This document shows positions 18,911 through 28,046 of a stretch of 64,000 nucleotides of DNA, piece by piece (the first letter of the stretch is position 1; every line of letters begins with the position of its first letter). The DNA comes from JADJOY01 sp016713535 [NCBI: Deltaproteobacteria bacterium] (GTDB taxonomy: Bacteria; JADJOY01). Position numbers and translations under genes: made by a program. The stretch spans positions 51,027-115,026 of the forward strand of contig JADJOY010000032.1 in NCBI GenBank assembly GCA_016713535.1. Reading direction: 5' to 3'. The notes beneath the pieces were generated by a model that ran no database searches, had not been told where the DNA came from, and saw nothing but the letters and a program-made list of their open reading frames with translations.

Positions 18911-19222
18911 ATGAACTTCGACCCGATCTACGACCTGATCGACTGGCTCAACGCGACCCAGATCGGCGGGGGGCTGACGCTCTTCCACCTGGTGATGGCG
19001 GTGCTCGCGATCATCATCGGCTACTCGATCGTCAAGGGCCTGCTGCCGGCGGGCAAGAAGAAGGACTACCTGATCGACGTGATGTGCAACGACTGTGGTT
19101 GGGTCGGTCAGGTGAGCAAGTTCACGAAGGTGTGCCAGCAGTGCAAGTCGCTGGCGGTCCGGATGATCAAGCCCGAGGAAGCCGAGGTCGCGAAACGTCG
19201 CCAAAAGGCTCGCAAGCGGTGA
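18911..19222 (+). CDS. Small membrane protein with zinc-ribbon tail
   Basis: The 103-residue protein has one membrane segment (FHLVMAVLAIIIGYSIV, about residues 25-41) and a cytoplasmic tail with CNDCGW and CQQCKS, two CxxC pairs spaced as in a zinc ribbon, then a basic end. An AGGAG site lies 5 bases upstream of the ATG. No family was recognised. It sits between gpsA and a phosphoesterase gene, on the same strand. Confidence 0.7.
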   Translation: MNFDPIYDLIDWLNATQIGGGLTLFHLVMAVLAIIIGYSIVKGLLPAGKKKDYLIDVMCNDCGWVGQVSKFTKVCQQCKSLAVRMIKPEEAEVAKRRQKARKR

Positions 19223-19399
19223 CGAAGGTGGGGGCTCCACCCCGCAGTCAGGCCGTTGACGGTTGGCACGCAACTCGCAATGCCACGACGAGTCGTTGGC
19301 AGCGAAAAATCCGCTCTGGTAGATTGATCTCGGATTCGTTCCCGACGAAGGCCACACCAGGTATCGCACCGCACGACTGATCCCGCGAGGACGCGACTC

Positions 19400-20146
19400 G
19401 TGAAGACCGCCATCGTCTCGGACATCCACTCGAACATCGAAGCGTTGCAGGAGTGCCTGAAACGCGTCGATGAAGAGGGGGTCGACGAGATCGTGAGCCT
19501 CGGCGACATCGTCGGATACAACGCCAACCCCAACGAGTGCCTCGACATCATCCGCGAGCGCAACGTGCTCTCCATCATGGGGAACCACGACGTGTGCGCC
19601 GCCGGTCTGCGCGAGCCGATCGATTTCAACCCGATCGCACGCGACGCGATCCTGTGGACGCGCCGCGTCCTGACCGCCGAGAACAACCACTTCTTGACGG
19701 TGCTGCCAGATGCCCGACGGGTCCAGGACCGATTCCTCATGGTCCATGGCGCGGTGACACACCGAGACAATTACATCTTCAACGAGTTCGACGCCCGCGA
19801 GAGCTTCGAGCTCATGATCGAGAAGCATCCCGGCGTCAACGTGTGCTTCTTCGGTCACACCCACCGCGGGATCATCTACCGTCTGATCGACGGTCGCATC
19901 GAGGCGTTCGAAGAGTCCGAGGACGTCGACGTGCAGCTCGACAACGCTTCGTTGTGGCTGGTGAACCCGGGTAGCGTCGGCCAGCCCCGCGACGGCGACC
20001 CGCGCGCCTCGTTCGTGACCTACGACGACCACAAGAAGGTCGTGAGCTACCACCGCATCGACTACGACGTCCCCAAGTCGAGCCGCAAGGTCGTCAACGC
20101 CGGCCTCCCGCCGCAGCTCGGCCAGCGTCTGCTGCTAGGTATTTAG
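19400..20146 (+). CDS. Calcineurin-like metallophosphoesterase (YfcE/ApaH-type)
   Basis: The 248-residue protein carries all metal-site motifs of the calcineurin-like fold: DIHSN (residues 8-12), LGDIVGYN, GNHD, MVHGAV and GHTH. The short size and the NPGSVGQPRDGDPRASF end match phosphodiesterases of the YfcE/MJ0936 kind. The start is GTG 19400 with GCGAGGA just upstream. The stop is immediately followed by the second copy of the hairpin repeat family, whose first stem begins at the stop codon. Confidence 0.9.
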   Translation: MKTAIVSDIHSNIEALQECLKRVDEEGVDEIVSLGDIVGYNANPNECLDIIRERNVLSIMGNHDVCAAGLREPIDFNPIARDAILWTRRVLTAENNHFLTVLPDARRVQDRFLMVHGAVTHRDNYIFNEFDARESFELMIEKHPGVNVCFFGHTHRGIIYRLIDGRIEAFEESEDVDVQLDNASLWLVNPGSVGQPRDGDPRASFVTYDDHKKVVSYHRIDYDVPKSSRKVVNAGLPPQLGQRLLLGI

Positions 20147-20450
20147 CGGGGGCTCGGGGTTCCAGCCCCCGCCCCGTCCGGAGTGAATCCGGCCGGGGCC
20201 CCACCCCCAAGCCACTCGCTACGCTCGTGCGGTCGCGTTGCGACCGGCCCATCGCCGAGTCCGCTAGGGGACCCAGCGGTTCGCGCGATCGCAGCTCCAG
20301 CCCCCCACCCCGTCCGGAGTGAATCCGGCCGGGGCCCCACCCCCAAGCCACTCGCTACGCTCGTGCGGTCGCGTTGCGACCGGCCCATCGCCGAGTCCGC
20401 TCGGGGACCCAGCGGTTCGCGCGATCGCTGCTCCAGCCCTCCGCCCGAAG
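20146..20450. repeat. 136-bp three-hairpin repeat (family 1, version B), two tandem copies
   Basis: Two units with a 136-bp period (markers at 20176 and 20312) follow the phosphoesterase stop. The first unit has the same three-hairpin order as the array at 4586 but different arms: 20146-20154/20164-20172 (loop ending GTTCC), 20172-20182/20188-20198 (loop GTGAA, one mismatch) and 20230-20236/20240-20246 (loop GTT). The stretch CCCACCCCCAAG, then CACTCG and TACGCTCGTG, and the ATCGCCGAGT segment are shared with version A. The second unit has a weaker first hairpin. Open frames through it are not genes. Confidence 0.87.
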
Positions 20451-20870
20451 GGGCACGCGCCTGCGTGCCCGGCGGTACGACCCTCGCGTATCGCATCACC
20501 GACGACGTCGACCGCTGCACGAATCCGGCATCCTTCGCCACCGCCGTCCGCGATCGGACAGGAGGGCCCGACGACTCCCGTCGATGCCTGCGGCCGGATC
20601 CGCTCCCTACGCGCTCGGGCGGTCGCCTAGCGGACGGTCGGTCATCGACGAAGTCCCCACGCCACAGAGGCCGCGATGGAGCCGCTCCGGCTCCCGGGTC
20701 CGGGACGGGCGGCGCTTGGTCGAGGCCCACCGCGGTCGTTCGGCCCCCGCAAGGCGACGGTCACCGATCGACGCCCCCCCCTCGACTTCCATAAGATCGC
20801 TCGAATCGAGCAATCCGCTCGAGGTGATGAATCCGAACAGCTGCCTGCTGAGGCAGCGGGGGTAGCAATC
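20451..20870. other. Non-coding spacer before the beta-roll gene
   Basis: No convincing gene was found in these 420 bases. It contains GGGCACGC-GCCT-GCGTGCCC just after the repeat, the inverted repeat listed at 20795, and a 7-bp hairpin (20840-20846/20851-20857) directly before the ribosome site of the next gene. The rest shows no codon pattern I trust. Confidence 0.5.
20795..20815. promoter_or_regulatory. Near-perfect inverted repeat upstream of the beta-roll gene
   Basis: GATCGCTCGA and TCGAGCAATC flank a single central base; nine of ten positions pair. It lies 56 bases before the ATG at 20871 and could be an operator or part of the 5' leader. No promoter hexamers are clear. Confidence 0.35.
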
Positions 20871-21818
20871 ATGCGGGCGGCACTCTCATCCGTGTCGATC
20901 GTGGCGGTGTGGTGCGTCCTCGGGGGGTCGCCCGCGTGGGCGGCGTGTCAGATGATCATGCCGGGGGACGCCGGCGGCGAGACGGACACCATCATCTTCA
21001 AGGGCTGCAACATCAAGATCAACAATGGCACCGGTTCCACCGCAACCGTGAACGGGCTCGGCAACCTGGTGGTCGGCTACAACGCGGTGAACACGACGCC
21101 GGGATTCCCGAGTGCCAAGACGGGCTCGCACAACGTCGTCGTCGGCGACGAGCACAGCTACACCAGCTACGGCGGCGTCGTGACCGGATACCAGAACGCC
21201 GTCGCGGGACCGAACGCGAACGTACTGGGCGGCCGTCTCAACCGCGCCACGGGTCCGTACGCGAACGTCACCGGCGGACAGTACGGCCAAGCCATCGGAG
21301 GCTCGTCGATGGTCCTGGGTGGCTGGGACAACCAGGCCCAGACCAACTTCACGACGGTGGCCGGCGGGTACCTGAACGTCGCGACCAGCGCGAACCCCGC
21401 GGATCCTTTCTCCACCTCGTACTCCATCGTGACCGGGGGCTGGAGCAATCAGGCAAGCGGGTTCTGCTCGGTGGTGAGCGGCGGGTACGAGAACTCGGCG
21501 CAGAGCGGCTACTCGGTGGTGAGTGGCGGTCTCGCCAACCAGACGGCCGGGTTCGGATCGGTCGTGAGTGGCGGGTCCGGCAACTGGGCGAGCGCGGACC
21601 AGGCGGTGGTGAGTGGGGGACAAAACAACACGGCGAGCGCCCCCCGCTCGGTGGTGAGCGGGGGACAAGACAACACGGCGAGCGCGACGAGCGCGGTGGT
21701 GAGCGGCGGCGCCGGCAACACCGCGAGCGGAGTCTCCTCGGTCGTGAGCGGTGGGGCCCTCGGCAGCGTGGGAGGCGAGTTCGATTGGCGCGCAGGCTCT
21801 CTCTTCGAGCCAGACTGA
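20871..21818 (+). CDS. Exported beta-roll repeat protein (YadA-head-like repeats)
   Basis: The 315-residue product has a signal peptide (about residues 1-25, ending PAWA) and then repeats of 14 to 16 residues of the form SVVSGG..N.ASG, at least ten in a row from about residue 70. Regular Gly-Gly and Asn positions resemble the trimeric autotransporter (Hep_Hag) head fold, a left-handed beta-roll. It has no coiled-coil stalk and no membrane anchor; it ends with EFDWRAGSLFEPD, a tail I associate with deltaproteobacterial proteins of this type. It is probably secreted or surface-bound. Poly-G ribosome site GGGGG precedes the ATG. Confidence 0.83.
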   Translation: MRAALSSVSIVAVWCVLGGSPAWAACQMIMPGDAGGETDTIIFKGCNIKINNGTGSTATVNGLGNLVVGYNAVNTTPGFPSAKTGSHNVVVGDEHSYTSYGGVVTGYQNAVAGPNANVLGGRLNRATGPYANVTGGQYGQAIGGSSMVLGGWDNQAQTNFTTVAGGYLNVATSANPADPFSTSYSIVTGGWSNQASGFCSVVSGGYENSAQSGYSVVSGGLANQTAGFGSVVSGGSGNWASADQAVVSGGQNNTASAPRSVVSGGQDNTASATSAVVSGGAGNTASGVSSVVSGGALGSVGGEFDWRAGSLFEPD

Positions 21819-22017
21819 GCCAGGAGGAACCTGCGATCGTCGTCCGTCGGACCGACTCCCGCCGATCCGTTCTCGGGCGGGGCGTTGCATCGATGATTCG
21901 GTCGATGGGAGAGCCGTTTCGTATACCGGTCGAGCGGGCGCCCGGCCCTCCGAGGCCGTGACTGTTGCGTCGGAGGGACCCAGCGGCTTCGGCGCTCCTG
22001 CCGACCCGGCATGATGT

Positions 22018-22033
22018 GCGATGCATGCATCGC
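22018..22033. repeat. Perfect 16-bp palindrome between convergent genes
   Basis: GCGATGCATGCATCGC is fully self-complementary and lies 31 bases from the stop of the SPFH lipoprotein gene. It may be a short terminator or a protein site; nothing else in the 245-base gap stands out. Confidence 0.4.
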
Positions 22034-22063
22034 CGGTCGCGCTGGTGCGTCTCGGCCCCCGCG

Positions 22064-23083
22064 CTACGGCTTGGGCGGGGTCGCGGCGCGATCGGCGACG
22101 GCCTTGAGCCCCATCGTGTCCAGGAACTGGTTCACGTTGGTGCTCTGGACTCCCAGCGCGTTCTCCGACGTCGGGAAGAGCACGATGCGCTTCCCCTTGA
22201 GCGCCTCGGCGATCTTGAGCTTCACCATGGTCCGGCCACCGCCACCCGAGATGGCCTCGCGCATCCGTCGAACGCCCTGGGCGCTCGCGGTCTTCTCGGC
22301 CAGGATCGCGTCCGCCTCGAGCTTCTTGGCCTCGTAGTAGGCGTCCGCCTGCATGTGCGCCTGCTGAGCCTTGCCGCGCTCGGCGGCGATCACCTGACCG
22401 ACCTGTCCCCGGGTGGTCTCGAGCTCGCGCTCCCACTCCTTGATCGAGGCCTCGGCCGACGAGCGGTTCTTGTTGACGGCCTGGTCAGCGACCTTCTTGG
22501 CGTCGATCGCCTCCTGGTACTTGTCGTGGAAGCGGTAGTTCCCGAGCACCACTCTCTCGCACACCACGCCGTAGGGCGCGAGCGCCCGCGACAGGTGCTC
22601 GAGCGCCTGGGCCTCCTTGGCGGCGCGCAGATCGGAGTCGTAGAACTCCTCCGACGAGAGCTCGTTGAGCGAATCGCGGGGGAGCGAGCGGCTCAGCGGC
22701 CGCACCACCGCGAGCTCGAGCTCCTCCATGTCGCTCGCCACCTTGCGCAGCACGGTGGGAGCCTGCTGCGGGTCGACGTGGTAGAGGACCGTCACGTCGA
22801 CACCGATGTCGTTGCCGTCCTTGGTCTTGAACTCGAGCTCGTCGTTCACGCCCGCCGCCATCTTCATCTCGAGATTCTGGGTGCGGGTGTCGTAGAGGTA
22901 CCAGTCGTGCAGCACCGGCACCACGATCACCGTCTTCCCCGGCGTGACGATCTGGTCCGCGCCGAACAGCTTGCCGATGCGGATGCCCACCTCGGTGGCG
23001 CCGGTCGAACGCAGACAGCCGGTGGTGGCGAGCAGCGCGAGGACCGCGCCCGCGCGCGCGAAGCGAAGGGCGACCCGCCTCAT
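22064..23083 (-). CDS. SPFH/Band-7 domain lipoprotein
   Basis: The 339-residue protein starts with a signal segment ending in LLATTGC (Cys23), a lipobox, so it is probably lipid-anchored at the periplasmic side. The SPFH core runs from TEVGIRIGKLFG through VDVTVLYHVDP and LSSEEFYDSDLRAA, followed by a long Glu/Lys/Ala coiled-coil and GGRTMVKLKIAEALKGK. Its ATG overlaps the stop of the partner SPFH gene by 4 bases (23080-23083). The pair looks like HflK/HflC but the second member uses a lipid anchor where HflC has a transmembrane helix. Confidence 0.88.
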   Translation of the reverse strand: MRRVALRFARAGAVLALLATTGCLRSTGATEVGIRIGKLFGADQIVTPGKTVIVVPVLHDWYLYDTRTQNLEMKMAAGVNDELEFKTKDGNDIGVDVTVLYHVDPQQAPTVLRKVASDMEELELAVVRPLSRSLPRDSLNELSSEEFYDSDLRAAKEAQALEHLSRALAPYGVVCERVVLGNYRFHDKYQEAIDAKKVADQAVNKNRSSAEASIKEWERELETTRGQVGQVIAAERGKAQQAHMQADAYYEAKKLEADAILAEKTASAQGVRRMREAISGGGGRTMVKLKIAEALKGKRIVLFPTSENALGVQSTNVNQFLDTMGLKAVADRAATPPKP

Positions 23084-24162
23084 GGCTTCACCTCCTGGAC
23101 GTCGAAGAGGTCGAGCGACTGTTCGAGGTCGAGCGGGTTGAACCCACCCTTCCCACCCGAGGGCACCACCACGACGTCGAGCCCCTTCAGCACCTGCGCC
23201 ATCTCGAGTCCCACCATGTTCTCCGAGCCGCCCCCCTGGTACGCCGCATTCTCGAGCTCGGTGCCCTGGGCGCTGGCGAGCTTCACCACCAGATCGGCCT
23301 CGGCCTGGCGCTTGCGTCGGTAGGCGTCGGCTTCCGCCTGGATCTTGGTGACCTCGGCGCCGCCGCGTTCCGTTTCGATCGCCACGTTCGCCTTGCCACG
23401 CGCCTCGATCTCCTGCTTCTTGGCGAGCTCCTTCGCTGCTTCGCCCTCCGATTGGCGCGTGAACTTGAGCTGGTCCTGGATCTTCTTCTCTTCGATCTGC
23501 TGCTGATACTCCTGGTTGTAGTAGTACTGGCGCACCAGCACGTGCTCGACGACCAGCCCCCTGCCGACCAGCTCGGCGGCGATCTGGCTCTGAGCCGCGG
23601 TCTGGCGCGCCACGCGCTTGTGAACGTCGTAGAAGTCCTCGGCGACCATCTCGCCCAGGTTCTTCTTCAGCGCCGAGATCACCTTGGGGATGAGCGTGTT
23701 GTTCTCGAACAGCCGGTCCGGACCGGCCTGCTGCATGATGGTGAACGCGTTCTCGATCCTGTAGAGCACCGTCACGTCCACGGCGACACGCGAGCCGTCC
23801 GAGGTGTTCACCTCCATGGATGGCTCGACGCGCACCCGACGCCCCTGTCGCAGGCTCTGCCCCTCGGCGGAGCTGTTGAGCTCGAGGAGCTGGAGGTCCG
23901 TGGGGAAGCGGTGGATCGTCTGCCCCGGCAACAGGAACCGTAGCCGGCCTCCGGGGATCAGCTCGGGACGGATGCCGCGCGGCGGCACAAGCCGGCTCTC
24001 CAGGATCCCGACCTCGTTGGGTGCGACGTAGGTCGTCACCATCGAGAACAGGATCAACACCCCGACCCCCGCTCCGGCGAGCACGGCCAATCGTGCCACC
24101 AGCCCGCGCACGCGGGCCGCGAGCGCCTCCGTCGTCGTCATCGAACCATTCCGACCCATCAT
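23080..24162 (-). CDS. SPFH/Band-7 (prohibitin-like) membrane protein
   Basis: The 360-residue protein has one transmembrane helix (about residues 26-45) and then the SPFH domain with NEVGILESRLVPPRGIRPE, SRVAVDVTVLYRIEN and VHKRVARQTAAQSQIAAELVG. A coiled-coil rich in Gln/Glu/Lys (QQQIEEKKIQDQLKF) follows. Such proteins form large ring or cage complexes that organise membranes or control FtsH-type proteases. It is translated just before its lipoprotein partner. Two early Met codons exist; the second (MTTTEALA) is equally possible. Confidence 0.88.
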   Translation of the reverse strand: MMGRNGSMTTTEALAARVRGLVARLAVLAGAGVGVLILFSMVTTYVAPNEVGILESRLVPPRGIRPELIPGGRLRFLLPGQTIHRFPTDLQLLELNSSAEGQSLRQGRRVRVEPSMEVNTSDGSRVAVDVTVLYRIENAFTIMQQAGPDRLFENNTLIPKVISALKKNLGEMVAEDFYDVHKRVARQTAAQSQIAAELVGRGLVVEHVLVRQYYYNQEYQQQIEEKKIQDQLKFTRQSEGEAAKELAKKQEIEARGKANVAIETERGGAEVTKIQAEADAYRRKRQAEADLVVKLASAQGTELENAAYQGGGSENMVGLEMAQVLKGLDVVVVPSGGKGGFNPLDLEQSLDLFDVQEVKP

Positions 24163-24341
24163 TCCCCCGCCTCCCCGGCTCCGAGCGCGGGGCTGACCCG
24201 ATCATCGATGGGGCCGGGGCCGAGGGCAATCCCGGCAGTCCGGGCGGCAGCGAACCGGGTTGCTTCGTTCCATCCCGGCCGTTAGCTTCCAGGGTTCGGA
24301 TCGCGGCGCCCCGCCGGCGGTCGCGTCGACGATCCATCCAC

Positions 24342-27300
24342 ATGTCGTCTGCTTCGGCGCACGATCTCGACGCGCGCGTGCGCACCCACCTCGCCTCGGG
24401 GCGGGGCCGGCTGCGCCTCGGCGGTCTGCCGGCGGCGGCGCGCGCCTGCCTGGTGGCGACCGTCGCCGAGAACACCGATCGCCCGGTGTGGGTGGTGACC
24501 TCGACCCTCGCGAGCGCCCGCGCGCTGCGCGAGGACGTGTCCACCTTCCTCGCCGCTCGCTCCCTCGATCTCCCGGTGCGGGTGATCCCGGGCTGGTCCG
24601 ACCCCCGACGGCCGCCTCTCGCCCGACGCCGCGGGGGCCTTCGAGCGCCTCGGCGCGTCACCGCGCTGGTCGCCCGCGAGCACAGCGTGGTGGTGGTGCC
24701 GATCCAGTCGCTCTTCCAGCGCGTGATGCCGCCGTACCATCTGCGCGACGCGAGCCTCGAGCTCGTCCCTGGCCAGGCGCTGGCCTGGGATGCCCTGGTC
24801 GAAGCCCTCACCCGCGCCGGGTACTCGCGCCTCGAGCGCGTCGAGTCGGTGGGCGAGTTCGCCGTGCGTGGCGGCGTCGTCGACGTGTTCCCGCCCGACC
24901 ACGAGCTACCGCTACGCGTCGAGCTCGAGGACGACGCGCTCGCGTCGCTGCGCACCTTCGACGCCGACAGCCAGCGCTCGCTCGACGAGGTCCGCTATGC
25001 GCGGCTCGGCCCGTGCCGCGAGGTGCTCTTCACCCCCGAGCGCATCGAGCGCGCGGCGATCCGGATCAAGGAGCGCGCCGATCGCCTGGGCGTCCCCAAG
25101 CTGGTCCGTGACGCCCTGGTGGACTCGATCCGCGCCGAGCTGCGGGCCCCCGGCATCGAGGCCTACTGGCCCGCGTTCGAAGACGAGCGCGTGCCGGTCG
25201 CGAGCTACCGCGAGCCCGGCGATCCGCTGATCGTCGACCAGCCGCTGCTCATCGGCCGTACCTGGGCCGACGCTCGCGAGGCGCTCAGGCGCTGGGAAGA
25301 CGGCATCGCGGAGTCCGGACGGCTCTACTTCCCCGCCGACGACTTCTGGGACCGGGGCGGGACCCTCGACCCGCTCGTCACCGAGCCGTCGGCGATCGAG
25401 CTCGACCCCCTCGACGACCCCGCCTTCACCACGATCAAGATCGAGTGGGGGCTCGGCGAGCCGCCCGTCCCCAAGGACGTCCCCGGGCAGGAGAGCTTCG
25501 ACCCCGTGGCGGCGCGCTTCGCCGAGTGGCTGGAGCGGGATCTCTCGCCGCTGGTGCTCGCGTCCTCCGAGGGCCAGGCGGCGCGCCTCGAGCAGCTCTT
25601 CGGCGGCCGCGGTCTGCCCGTGACGCGGGTCGGCATCGAGGACCTGCCCGGACTCTCACCGCGCTCGGTGCCCTCAGACGGCGCGATCCGCGTCGCCGTG
25701 GGCAGCTTGTCGGCGGGCTGGCGCTGGCCCGAGCTCGGCATCGTGGTGGTGGTCGACGAGGAGATCTTCGGTCGCAAGCGCCACACCGCGACCCGCCGCC
25801 GCAAGCGCGACACGCCGTCGCTCAACCTGGGCGAGCTCTCCGAGAACGATCACGTCGTGCACCGCGACTTCGGCATCGGCATCTATCGCGGGCTCAAGAC
25901 CATGGCGCCGGGCGGCATCACCGGCGATTACCTGCAGCTCGAGTACGCGGGCGGCGACCGGCTCTACCTGCCGGTCGACCGCATCGAGCGTGTCGAGCGC
26001 TACGTCGGCGCGGGCGAGGACGGCGGAGCGGTGGCGCTCTCCAAGCTCGGCGGCGCCGGCTGGGCGCGCACCAAGGACCGCGTCCACAAGCAGGTGCTCG
26101 AGATGGCGGGCGAGCTCGCCAACCTGTACGCCGCCCGCAAGCTGGCCCAGGGCCACGCGTTCGCGCCGCCCGACGCGGTCTTCCACGAGTTCGCGGCGGC
26201 GTTCCCGTTCGAGGAGACCCCCGACCAGGCGCGCGCCATCGAGGACGTGCTCGGCGACCTGGTGAAGCCGATGACCGCGGATCGCCTGGTGTGCGGGGAC
26301 GTGGGCTACGGCAAGACCGAGGTCGCGATGCGCGCGGCCTTCCTCGCGGTCCTCGATCGCAAGCAGGTCGCGGTGCTGGTGCCGACCACGGTGCTCGCCC
26401 AGCAGCACTTCCAGACCTTCAGCGAGCGCTTCAAGGGCCAGGCGGTCAACATCGAGTCGGTGTCGCGGTTCCGCTCGGCGAGCGACACCAAGCAGGTGCT
26501 CGAGCGCCTACGCAAGGGCACCGTCGACGTCATCATCGGCACCCACCGGCTGCTCGGCGCCGACGTGCGCTTCCGCGACCTCGGCCTCGTCATCATCGAC
26601 GAGGAGCACCGCTTCGGCGTCGCGCACAAAGAGAAGCTGCGCCGCCTGCGCACCCAGGCCGACGTGATCTCGATGACCGCGACCCCGATCCCGCGCACGC
26701 TCCACATGTCGCTCTCGGGGCTGCGCGACCTGAGCGTGATCGCGACTCCCCCCGAGGACCGCCAGGCGATCCGCACCTTCGTCTCCCGTTACGACGAAGG
26801 CCTGGTCCAGGACGCGATCCGGCGCGAGCTGACCCGCGGCGGCCAGGTGTTCTTCGTCCACAACCGCGTCGAGACCATCGAGGCACAGGCGAAGACCCTG
26901 CAGGCGCTGGTGCCCGAGGCGCGCTTCGCCGTCGCCCACGGGCAGATGACCGCTGCCACGCTCGAGAAGTCGATGCTCGGCTTCGTGCACGGCGACGTCC
27001 ACGTGCTCGTCACCAGCGCCATCATCGAGTCGGGCCTCGACATCCCCCACGCCAACACCATCCTCATCAACCAGGCCGACCGCTTCGGCCTCGCCCAGCT
27101 CTACCAGCTCCGCGGCCGCGTCGGCCGCGGCCCGGTGCAGGCATTCTGCTATCTGCTGGTGCCGGACGAGAACCGCATCACCGCCGACGCGGTGCGCCGG
27201 CTCGAGGCGCTGCGCGGCCTCACCGACCTGGGCGCGGGCTTCCGGCTCGCCCTCGAGGACCTCGAGATCCGCGGCGCCGGCAACCTGCTCGGCAAGGAGC

Positions 27301-28046
27301 AGTCGGGGCAGATCGCGTCGGTGGGCTTCGAGCTCTACCAGCAGATGGTCGAGGAGGCGATGGCCGAGCTCGACGGGCGCGAGCCCGAGCTCGACCTCGA
27401 TCCCGAGATCCACTTCCCGGTCGAGGCGTTCCTGCCCGACGTGTACGTGCCCGACGCCGGTGAGCGCGTGATCGCGTACCGCCAGATCGCCCGCGCCCGC
27501 GGCGACGACGAGCTCGACGAGATCCGCTGGGAGTGGATCGACCGGTTCGGCCGGATGCCCGCCCAGGCGGAGAATTTGTTCGCGGTGATGTCCGTCAAAT
27601 GTGATCTCAGGCGCGCCGGGGCCACCTTCGCGCGCCAGGACAAGGCCTCGATCACGGTGCGCTTCCACGAGCGATCCCCGATCGAGCCCCGCCGCTTCGT
27701 CGAGGTGGCGCAGCGCCGCCGCGGCCAGCACCCCGGCGAGATCCAGATCCATCCGGACGGCCACGTGTCGCTCAAGATGCCGGGGGTGGTGTGGCCCGAG
27801 AGCGCGCGGCTGCTTCGCAGCCTGCTCGCCGAGCTGATGGGACGAGAGCCACCGCCCGATCGCCCAACCCGCGACCCCGCGGAGCTCGCGTCACGGCGCT
27901 CCGCGCCGCCCCAGGCCGTGCTACGAAAGGCTCCTGGCGAAGCCGGCGTCGCGGCGACGCAGCCGGCTGCGCCGCCACCCGAGCCCGAGCCGCTCGCCGA
28001 ATCCTCGTCGTTCGATGCCCTGTGGGACCCTGGAGGTGATTCGTGA
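24342..28046 (+). CDS. mfd: Transcription-repair coupling factor
   Basis: Mfd removes RNA polymerase stalled at lesions and recruits UvrA. The 1234 residues hold a UvrB-like N-terminal region, a CarD-like RNAP-interaction domain (HVVHRDFGIGIYRGLK near residue 502), helicase motif I GDVGYGKTEV near 652, IDEEHRFG near 752, SATAPIPRTLHMS-type motif III as MTATPIPRTLHMS, and a C-terminal TRCF domain. Residues about 88-105 read wrongly: an extra C in the run at 24602-24606 and a missing C near 24656 cancel out. The alternate frame gives GRLSPDAAGAFERLGAL, as expected. It is coupled to the next gene by a GTGA overlap. Confidence 0.97.
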   Translation: MSSASAHDLDARVRTHLASGRGRLRLGGLPAAARACLVATVAENTDRPVWVVTSTLASARALREDVSTFLAARSLDLPVRVIPGWSDPRRPPLARRRGGLRAPRRVTALVAREHSVVVVPIQSLFQRVMPPYHLRDASLELVPGQALAWDALVEALTRAGYSRLERVESVGEFAVRGGVVDVFPPDHELPLRVELEDDALASLRTFDADSQRSLDEVRYARLGPCREVLFTPERIERAAIRIKERADRLGVPKLVRDALVDSIRAELRAPGIEAYWPAFEDERVPVASYREPGDPLIVDQPLLIGRTWADAREALRRWEDGIAESGRLYFPADDFWDRGGTLDPLVTEPSAIELDPLDDPAFTTIKIEWGLGEPPVPKDVPGQESFDPVAARFAEWLERDLSPLVLASSEGQAARLEQLFGGRGLPVTRVGIEDLPGLSPRSVPSDGAIRVAVGSLSAGWRWPELGIVVVVDEEIFGRKRHTATRRRKRDTPSLNLGELSENDHVVHRDFGIGIYRGLKTMAPGGITGDYLQLEYAGGDRLYLPVDRIERVERYVGAGEDGGAVALSKLGGAGWARTKDRVHKQVLEMAGELANLYAARKLAQGHAFAPPDAVFHEFAAAFPFEETPDQARAIEDVLGDLVKPMTADRLVCGDVGYGKTEVAMRAAFLAVLDRKQVAVLVPTTVLAQQHFQTFSERFKGQAVNIESVSRFRSASDTKQVLERLRKGTVDVIIGTHRLLGADVRFRDLGLVIIDEEHRFGVAHKEKLRRLRTQADVISMTATPIPRTLHMSLSGLRDLSVIATPPEDRQAIRTFVSRYDEGLVQDAIRRELTRGGQVFFVHNRVETIEAQAKTLQALVPEARFAVAHGQMTAATLEKSMLGFVHGDVHVLVTSAIIESGLDIPHANTILINQADRFGLAQLYQLRGRVGRGPVQAFCYLLVPDENRITADAVRRLEALRGLTDLGAGFRLALEDLEIRGAGNLLGKEQSGQIASVGFELYQQMVEEAMAELDGREPELDLDPEIHFPVEAFLPDVYVPDAGERVIAYRQIARARGDDELDEIRWEWIDRFGRMPAQAENLFAVMSVKCDLRRAGATFARQDKASITVRFHERSPIEPRRFVEVAQRRRGQHPGEIQIHPDGHVSLKMPGVVWPESARLLRSLLAELMGREPPPDRPTRDPAELASRRSAPPQAVLRKAPGEAGVAATQPAAPPPEPEPLAESSSFDALWDPGGDS

